Assembly (NCBI GenBank): GCA_003993805.1
Contig: RSEF01000014.1
Span: forward strand, 1,861,941 to 1,925,940
From: Himantopus leucocephalus
Taxonomy: Eukaryota; Chordata; Aves; Charadriiformes; Recurvirostridae
Reading direction: 5' to 3'
Length of the DNA: 64,000 nt
Shown here: positions 55,342 through 64,000 of the stretch, piece after piece
How the letters are laid out: each line of letters starts with the position of its first letter
How positions within the stretch are numbered: the first letter of the stretch is position 1
The notes under the pieces: model-generated
Databases searched by the model: none
Seen by the model: the letters and a program-made list of their open reading frames with translations, nothing else
What the model was told of the DNA's origin: nothing
Translations under genes and position numbers: made by a program

Positions 55342-55439
55342 GTATTGCCAAGACGGTTGTGCTGCAGCCGGAGCCTGCGCTGGGGTAACNGGTATTGGCA
55401 AGACGGTTGTGCTGCAGCCAGAGCCTGCGCTGGGGTAAC
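55342..55439. repeat. 48-base direct duplication flanking a single N
   Basis: Positions 55,342-55,389 and 55,392-55,439 are the same 48 bases with two differences. They start GTATTGCCAAGACGGTTGTG in copy one and GTATTGGCAAGACGGTTGTG in copy two, and are separated by N and one G. This is the clearest of the single-N seams: two contig ends or haplotypes with the same sequence were abutted instead of merged. Confidence 0.85.
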
Positions 55440-58400
55440 AGCATCTCCCCGCTGGGGTCAAAGGGGCTCGGAGGACACGATCCGTCCGTGCGTGCAATGT
55501 CAGAGCAAGTCCTTGCCCCTGAACCTGAGAAAACAAGAGCCCTTTGGGGTTCCTACAGTCTTTGACTACAATAGTTAATAAGAAAATATTCTCTGGCAAA
55601 GAGAGCCTCTCCTGATTCACTGGATTTTTAAAGGAGCTGAATTATCACCCCAAAATACAAGCTGAAACTTTTTCTCTTGAAGTTTACAAAAATCTGACTA
55701 TCTTTTATTTAATTCCTTGTTTTGTTATTACACACACCTACCTTTCCTGCTTTGTTTTCCAAAGCAGGAGACCCTCAGCTCTGGGCAAGGCTGATCTTGG
55801 TGGGATGCCCTGGCAAGAAGTTGTGGCATCTGTCTGGGGCGCTGTCCTGTGAGAGCGCATCACTGTCGAACAGGCGCTGAGGGCTGACTGCACACCTTTT
55901 CTTCTTTTCTTTTTTTTCAGGAATGGGTCCTTCACGTAACACTAATGAAAGTTCTGCTCTGAAGGTCCAATTCTGGAAAGAGAGAACAATTTCCTGCTGA
56001 GAGATGACTTCACTGAGCGTGTGTCCTGGGACAGGCAAGCTTGGGGTGAGAGAGCACCTCAAGCTTACCCAAGCACGTCTTTACATAGCTGAGGCTGTTC
56101 ATGGGAATCCTTCCGTACTTCACCCCACAAATCAAAGCGTCGTTTCGTAGCACCACAGAACAATTCCCTTGACCATATTAGAAGGAGGAGTTAATTTTTT
56201 TCCCACCAAATTACGTTGCAGTTATAATCTGTGCCAGAGAATAATGTATTCCTCTATTGCAGTGCTGGAGATGCTTTCTCACTTTTCCAGCATCAATTTC
56301 TCCTGCTATTGGCAAATACTGTAACAACGAGCAGGAAACAGTTTCCAACGTGTCCATCCTACTGACACGGATTGTAATGAGAGTAGAAAGTGGGCCAACA
56401 TCAGCTCTCATCGTGTCAGTAGCAGAAGCCTAAGTGCCAAGCCGTTTTAATTAATTATGTGCTAATAGTCTCTGGGCTGATGCAGCGTTCAGCATACTCC
56501 GTGTGTACAAGTTATACTCATCAATTCTATTTTTCCTTTTTGAATAAAAATTAGCAGTAATCCTTCAATTCTGTGGAAGCCTTCTGTTGCAATCCAAAAG
56601 TCAATGCAGCATTCAGGCTTCATATGTACTTTACCATTCCCGTGGGCCACTGTTTAGATGCCATTTTTAGGAAAGTTAAACACCATTAGTATCCCGTGTC
56701 CTGCTTTGGCACAGCGAAGTCACTCCAGAGCTGCTACGGGTAAGGTTTACAACTACTTTGGGGCTCCAGGCAGCCAAAACAGCAGAAGCACGATGGCAAA
56801 TAAGATCCTAATAGCCAGAAATTCATAAGATTTTTATTTGGGTGTATACATTTTTGGGTTTAGGGTTTTTTTTTTTAATGGCTTCTCCTTCCCTATGGAA
56901 TGGCTGTCTTGGTCTCTTGGCCACAGAGTGATGGAAAGTGCAGTGAAGGGAGGGACGTCCTCTGTGGACCTTTTTCACTGTGGAACCAAATACTTCAGAA
57001 GTGCCTGGACTGATCTGGTCAACTCTTTGTATGATTAAATATAGAATTGGAGGGAAAGCAAAATCTGCACATGGTGCTGTGGCAAAGTCCCTGGAATTGA
57101 TGATTTCTCTGGTAGAAAACAGTCCTGGAGGAAGGCAACTCACAATTCAGGGCTGATTTGGAAGGATTTGGGAATTTGCTGTCTGGCTTCTGTTGTAATT
57201 GTTGTTTAGCTGTAAATGCTCCCTCAACCCGGAGTGGATGGCAAATATAAAAATCAGAATAATTAAATGATTGCAAGTACTAATGAAGTTCCTAAATAAG
57301 CAAAGACATTCAAACGCAACAGGCTTTAAGAACCACGTCAGGTATTTGCATCTATGAGATTGCAGCTTGAAAGTGAGACACACTTTTCTCCTAGCTCACC
57401 AAAGCACAGCTATTTTCAGACTAAAATGTCTCTTCTGTCCAGGCAAGAGAGCACTGTAATACTCAGGGTATTTAGCAATATGGTAAATGTACAGTAGTCA
57501 CGGTTATTTTGACTATTCTCTCTCTCACTGAGTATTTATTTTGAAAAGACAGATCGTAGCTTTCCGTGCAGGTGCCACAAGGTAATGTGTGCTCTAACCC
57601 CATTACTAGATTGTATTCATAGCTTTCTCATGGAAGATCATGTACATACAACCCAAAAATACATTCAAGCTCTTTTCTTTCGGTGGGCCTACTTTTGGCT
57701 GTGAAGAACACAAAAAGGGCTCTGGTTAAAAATCTACCTTCCTGATTCACATACTGGTTCCATATAAAACAAAGTCTCTCTGATTTTAACTCACACCCCG
57801 ACCTCAAACACCGCGCTTTGTCCTCTGCGTACACAACCCCCCCGTCCTTCCATTTTCCCACGCGCACATGGACCTGTCCAGAGAGGCAGCTGCGGTATGT
57901 GCCAACGAGACCCTGAGAAGATCACTGCCCCACTCATTGCGGGAGAGCTGTAATTCCAGTTCAGGCTGCTCTCTGCTGCTCGAAATGAAGATGAGTCGAG
58001 CAGGAGGCTGACTTTGGAAGTTTCTAGTGGTAAATATCCAGAGACTACTATCCCTGTCAAAAGGGATGGATGTTTCAACAGCTAGTCAGCCAATTTCACG
58101 CTAAAATTAAAGTTGTCAGTCATCAGGTGGCCTGCTTGGTAGATAAGTGATATTACAGTTTCACATACCCAACCTTTTTCCATTGGTCAGAATTTGATGC
58201 AGAATCCTTGCTGGCATGCCATTGACACATAAAATGTAGCAATTATTGCTAGCATTTTTATTCTCAAGGTTTTTTGGCACATTGAGCTCAGATTCCCATT
58301 TGCTTGGTTTAATACATGTAAACAATCCAATTTTTCATCAGTTCTGCTCAAGAGCTCATCAGTGACTGCATATGGGTGTAATCAAGTAAGCATCGTTTAC

Positions 58401-59988
58401 TAAATTCAAAGCTTAGTTCTTTCGTTTCCATCAGTTACCACTTCTTTTTAAATTTCCTAGAACAGCTCCACATTTTTAAATAGCGTTAGTCAGGATTCTT
58501 TTCTGTTTGTTTTACTCTTGCCGATATAATTTCAGTTCTTCTTTTTTTACTGCTTGAAGGGTAATTCTGCTTTCCCCACATAATCTCCTTGCAAAGCCAG
58601 ATGGACAGAAATGGTCCCATGCCATGCTGAAATACTCCGTCTTATTTATACAAGACAAATCTTGCTTCTAAACAATTCCAAGGAATGTGTTCATTATATA
58701 ATATCTACTGAATTTGTCATTCAACTCATTCTTATTTCATCTTTCATCATTCTGCTGTTCTTCTCTATACTCATGTACTGGAAAAGGGGGAAAAAAATAA
58801 AAGCCGTAGAGAAGATGATGACAGGAATCTTGTGAGATGGATGAATTTGTCTACCACTGTTTTGCCCCCATGATGACAAACAGATTTTTTTCCTCTTATC
58901 CCTGAAGTACAGAGAGCTCCCTGGGGTTAAGCAGCAAAGCTGCTTGGTGGCACTGCTGAGGAGCAGAGTACAGCGCCTGCTGCTGTGTCAGGACTCCCAG
59001 CTGACTTGCTGATTTTCTGTGCTCAGGATTTCATGTGTCTAAGTACTCCTGATGTGTGTCTCTGGAAATCCATCCATGGAAAAAATACATTTATTTCATC
59101 AGGAGAGAACACTAGACATTTTGGGAACGTGTATTTGTAGCGAGGTATGTGCGGTACATATCTGATGTCTTCACTTTATTCAGGTACAGCTCTTCAAAGC
59201 CGTCTTTCAAAGGGCAGAAGTCCCCAGTGTGGTGCTCAAAGACTGAGGCTTCAAGGCAGAGGGAGGAAAATCCCTCCCGCTGCAGTTAGGCATCTCGGCG
59301 GACATCAGCATTTCTTCCTTCTTGGTGCGGTGCCCAGTGCTGCGCTGCTGCGCCCATCACCCTTGTGAGGGCAGACCGTACTCTTCATTTAGCGCAAAGA
59401 CAAAGAGCCATCAGCTCTAAGGCGGGGGCTGATCTTTTGACCCCTTTGCCTCCTTTGTCTTTCAAAGCTTTTTAGCTCATCCCCTTGTATTCTCCATGCC
59501 ATCACCAGTCTCAAAGACCAAAAGACCATTTGGGCTGTGCAGCACTAACAGAGCCGCACAGTCTTTCTGCCCACACTTTCCTCCCAGCCCACGTCCCCGG
59601 AGCGCGGTTGGACACCGGAGCCTGTGCGCGGGCAGGAGGAGGCGTGCTGGGGAATTTCCAAGAATTTTACTCTCTGCCACAGATATTTTCATGCATGCCT
59701 GGATCGGCACTCTCCGTAATTGAAATCGTCCTGTCCTCGGTATGCTAATCCTATCCTTTGTGGGAGTCCCTTCCCCTCCCGGTGCTTTCTGCTCGCTTGT
59801 TTGCAGCTGAGTGTCACCGCTGTGGGAAGCAGCACGCTGTCTTCCATTTTTTTCTCTTTCTTTGAACTGAAATATTAAACCTTTTCCCCATAGGCCTCCT
59901 TATTTCTCCCATTTACTGCATAAACGCTGCGTAAAATGCTGGGTTCTCCTTCATCTGGACCCAAGCGCTTTGTGATGACTGTTAAGAG

Positions 59989-60018
59989 ATATCTTACAAA
60001 TAACAATTTGTAAGATAT
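59989..60018. repeat. Perfect 12-bp inverted repeat with 6-base loop
   Basis: ATATCTTACAAA (59,989-60,000) and TTTGTAAGATAT (60,007-60,018) are exact reverse complements around TAACAA. It is the longest perfect hairpin I noticed in the window. The stem is AT-rich and too short for a microRNA precursor. Confidence 0.8.
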
Positions 60019-63000
60019 AACAATCAGCTGTTGTATTGCAATGGTAAAGATTTCTGCAGTTTGAGTTTTTTCCCTTGCTTGGGACAGAGTGTCTCCCCAA
60101 TTTTACTAATCTTCTTGACTTCCAGGTGCTTGAAATTCTGCTTCCAACAGCACAAGTTAAAAACTGAGTTAGGAAAAGAACACCAGTTCCTCCTGTCCTG
60201 TAGGGTCAGACTCTTCAGCTTACTTTGATGGTTGTTTGTTTATTTGTCTCACCATAATTCCTTACTGTTCTTACTGTTCGCGTGTTTTGTTTGCCGGGCT
60301 GTCGGGCAGGACTGCTGTTCCAAGGTTCACTTACGGTAGCAGGCAGGAAATTATGTTCCCTCCACAGCGTTCGGAGTTTCCAGCTCCAAAAGGTCGTCTG
60401 TAGGAAACGTCTGTGTGAGGAAGTACGGTAAGGGTGTGGAAATGATCGGCTAAGTCAGTGTCACTGGGTCGCAGTGGGCACACGAGAATAGCCATCCCTC
60501 TTGGGCTTCAGAGGGAGGAGGGAAGACATCCCCTAGCTCATGAGTTTCCGTATTAAGCAAGAACAGTGTTGTGTCAATTAGCAGAAGTACCAAATGAGCT
60601 TGTACTTTTCAAATTACTCATTTTCACCAGTCAGTCCCAAGGCCCTGATTCAGCAAAGCAATAAAGCTGAGATCATTCTCTCCCAGCAAACCTCACCATC
60701 CCAGTTACAGCCCAGGCATCTCCAGAGCACAGCTCTAACACACGCCTTCATTTGCTATCATGATTAAAGAAAATAACCTGATCCTTTTGACTGCTTCTTA
60801 AAATAACTTCAAAGGGCTTTTTACATGGAGAGTTTCCTGTGGGTGCACGCTACAGCCCAACAGCGATGTGTTTTCAGAGTCCTCATCCCAGAGATGTGGC
60901 CACGTTGCAGCATTATAACCATGACAGAGCCTTTACTGCAATGTTCCAGAGGTCGGGTTGAAAACCCTGGTTTGCTTCTTAAATCCTATGTTTATTACTT
61001 GATAACAGAGCATTTTTGAGCAATTGTTCATTGCAGTGATTTGTTACTTAAGTGATTGTCCAGATAGTTAATTCAGCTTCAATGTTACATTAAGGAAAAA
61101 ACATACAGTCTACAGAGCAATATGGTTGAAAATCCTGCTGCAGTAAGACACGAACATAGCGTTTATGATATGGGGTGAGCTAGTCATGTAAAAATGGTAC
61201 TGTAAGTGTAGAAAACTACCGTTCTTTTATGCTATTTCCTTCCCGGTCATTATTTATGCACCTGTTGTCTTAGACTCCAGTTATTTGTTTAGTAACTGTA
61301 TATATTAGTAACTGTAGTTGTGAAAGTACCTTCATCTTTACAGATTGTTAGACTTGGATCCAGTACAGAGTGAAAACAGAGCTTTATCTATTTATACTAT
61401 CTTATATCAATAGGCCAAGGCAGACTTTTTTTTTTTTGTCCTCCCTCATCTTTAGCTATGGAAAAACGTTGATTAGTCAGAGGAGGTGGTGAACAGCGCA
61501 GTGGAAAGTTCTTACAAATAAACTCTGGAAAAAAATGTGACTTTAACAAAAACAGAAGTTGGGTGCGTTAGGCACCCTGTAAATAGTTTGGTTTTACAGC
61601 TGCTAAAAGGGCGAAAGGATAGATTGCAGCCCCTGAGCTAAAGCACTGCCATGGCCAAAGTTGCCCAGGAAAGTAGTAAGTGAAAGACGTTCCCTTAAAT
61701 ACCCTAAACAGCGTCTCAGGGGTCACAGGAACAGGCAGGAGAGTGCTGTGCTTGCTGCCACGTGTGGCTGTAAGTGTCCGTGAGCTGCCAGGCCAGCATT
61801 AACCCACGTTAATAGAGTCTGGGTTTCTTCTCTCAGTTTCAAATATGGCGGTGTAAGGTGGACCCCATACAGCTGTGAACACCACCGAGCAGTGCCGGCT
61901 GAGGTCTCTAAATGGTTAGGTCGGAATCCAAGAGCTCAGCGGGGGGAACTGTGGCACTTCTGGTCTTATCGGGTGCCCACAAAAACCTGACCCCTTGCTG
62001 TGCAAAGGGTTGCGTTGTTCACAGCCAAGCCAAGTGTGAGAAGGAGAGAGGCTGTTTACTCAATGGAGTTGAAAACTGTGGTTGTTGTTACTGCTTAGTG
62101 GAACAAAAAGTACAGAGAATTGTTTCCGAAGACTGTTAGAGCTGTGGCTTGATCACACTGATAGTTGGGGCTTTAAAAGCCATTGGCATTAGCAATTACT
62201 CGTAGATGCTCGGATTTTTTGAAAGACTTTTTCTTGCCTCACACAATTTGTTGAGAACCAAGGCTGTTCTCTGCTGGATCTCTCCGTCTGAAAAGCTCTC
62301 CTCCCTTTTGAAGTTTTCTAAGTAACGTTTCAGATGCAGGAGACAAAAATAAGGAAAAAGGGGCAGTGATTTGTTTGTTTTTTTAAAAAGTTTAAATTCA
62401 AGTCAAGCACCTTTTTATGTACAAAATGAAACTTCTTGATAGATATGGACCAAGATTTTTTGTTTGTTATTTTTTCAGATTTTTTTTTTCTTATTTGCCA
62501 AAGTGAGTTGACATTATCAAATTGCACCTTGACTTTGACAGAAAAACTGTCTCCTGCCCAAACTTGGCTATTATCTCAATATGATTATAAGGTTTTCATG
62601 TCATTCTGTTCTTTGAGAAACAAGTGTCAGCTCACTTTGACTTACCACCGAGTCCAAATACCACTTCACTTCAAAAGAAATCTGCCCAGAGGTTCAGACA
62701 CGGACGCTTCGAGTTGAGCGGGACCCCACCATGCTCGGTCAAGTTCTGATTTTACAACAGCAATGATGTGCCCGTGTTAGTGGAGAACAGATAATTCCTC
62801 AGCATCTGATCTGTGTCTCTCTCTAAGATCTCTTGCTATGTAATTTAAGAAATGAATTACTTTTCACGAGCAAAAAAAATTCAAACAGGAATTTTGAGTT
62901 CTGTGATTTTAAAAACTTCAAAAAAATAAAAAAAAAACCAATCAACCCACAAACACGCAAACCAACTTTTCTTCCTGATTCCAGTTAAGAGCTCAAGTAA

Positions 63001-64000
63001 CTCTCTTGAACAGGATTTTCCTGGGCGGGTGTTTCTGTCTCAAGTGAATTCCCCCACCGGTACCTCCCCGCCGTTGCCGACCCTTGGCGGAAGACGGTGC
63101 TGCTGTAGTACAGGGCTGCCTCACCTGGAAGCCATCTCCCACCGTCAGCGGAATCGCTCCCACCCTTCCTGGCGCTCGGCCCTCCATCACCACGCACGCA
63201 GCCCGCTGCCTGTCGACAGGGTCAGCCTCCGCGCGGCCATGCCTGGGGCACGTAACTCCACCGACGCGCCACTGCGTTTTGTAGAGATCCCTCTCCCACC
63301 AGCACTGCCCGGTTCCGCTTCCCAGAAATTAGATCAAATAAAAGCTCAATTGTTTTGCAATGAATTGCAGCAGGCAGTGCTGTCAGTTTAATTAGCTCTT
63401 AACTCCAAACTCGAAGCCTCTAATAAAGGTGCTCGGGAGCAGACGGTTAGCAGGAATAAAACAAACGATGGCAGAGATGTTTCTAGGAGGGCTGAGGTGG
63501 TGTTCTGCAGAAGGGAACGGAGCGCGGGGAACGTCTCTGTGACTCACCAAGCCCGTAAGCAGCTGTGCGATCCAGAGCACAGAGAGTGGGGAAATCGGCT
63601 GGGAAAGGTCGCACACGTTGAGTTGGGCCTCTTACAAATTACTTTAAGGGGAAACTTCCTCCCATACAAAAGATTAGCTTAGCCTGGAAAACAACATAAG
63701 CCTTATTTTTCAATGTTTTTAGTGGATTTTGACAACAGAGACCCTGTGCTGGCCTGTTAAACCACGTCAGATACAAACTTCAAGGATTTTAAAGGAAAGA
63801 TTCTGAGGCATGTCCTGGATAATAACAAATCTCTCAAGAGGGCTTGAATCTGCAGAAGAGGAATTGACTAAAATCACCAAATTCATGGTTGCTCACTTAT
63901 TGACCACAGCCCACGGGCGGTTTCAGCCCCTGCTGTAGCCTGGGAAGGTGGGAATGAAGGTGGGAATATAATTTCTCTGACAGCTGTCGCTGTCACAGTT

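Larger units (their letters stand above)
54943..64000. other. Non-coding right end of the window
   Basis: No assignable exon. Open frames are at most about 120 codons (for example 63,029-63,391) and show no family similarity. Contents are a near-exact 48-base duplication around the single N at 55,390, a 12-bp hairpin at 59,989-60,018, poly-T or poly-A runs near 56,868, 61,424 and 62,922, and a moderately GC-rich patch at 63,030-63,300. No RNA gene was recognised. Confidence 0.55.

Overview
This window is vertebrate nuclear DNA, almost certainly from a bird. It carries CR1 LINE 3' ends with the avian ATTCTATG-type tail, old MIR-like and CR1/L3-like relics, compact CpG-island promoters, and three promoter-proximal genes that belong to the human 16p13.11 neighbourhood (chicken chromosome 14 type). 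A fragment starting GTGGTTTAACCCCAGCC resembles an LTR common in Neoaves, so a non-galliform bird is more likely than chicken, though this is not proven. Isolated single Ns flanked by short direct repeats, one 10-N gap and two 100-N gaps point to a short-read assembly.

Layout. Positions 1-3590 hold the start of BMERB1 (C16orf45) on the minus strand: its first coding exon (3485-3590), its CpG island, and the beginning of a large first intron running off the left edge. Positions 3.9-16.2 kb are AT-rich intergenic DNA with old repeat relics. Positions 16,832-21,024 hold a complete MPV17L gene on the minus strand: four coding exons, all with GT-AG boundaries, and a predicted 198-residue protein. 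Positions 20.4-23.3 kb form a very GC-rich double CpG island. On its right side, on the plus strand, sits a seven-codon first coding exon, MDASLEK, that matches my recollection of the PDXDC1 N-terminus. MPV17L and PDXDC1 would therefore be divergent neighbours, about 1.9 kb apart start to start.

From 23.3 kb to 64 kb (about 40 kb) I find no exon I can assign to any known protein. The stretch contains CR1 and MIR fragments, assembly gaps, simple repeats, hairpins and several complex non-repetitive blocks with octamer or homeodomain-type motifs that could be conserved non-coding elements. No second exon of PDXDC1 was recognised by eye. Either its first intron is very long, or the scaffold is misjoined (the 10-N gap at 27,764 is the obvious suspect), or I missed short exons.

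The genes do not form a pathway. MPV17L is a four-helix organelle membrane protein linked to reactive-oxygen control. BMERB1 is a Rab-binding coiled-coil protein. PDXDC1 is a PLP-dependent decarboxylase-like protein. What links them is conserved gene order and, for MPV17L and PDXDC1, a probable bidirectional promoter with an NRF1-type site. I see no clear undescribed system. The most useful leads are the divergent promoter, the missing PDXDC1 body and the non-coding blocks at 46-55 kb.
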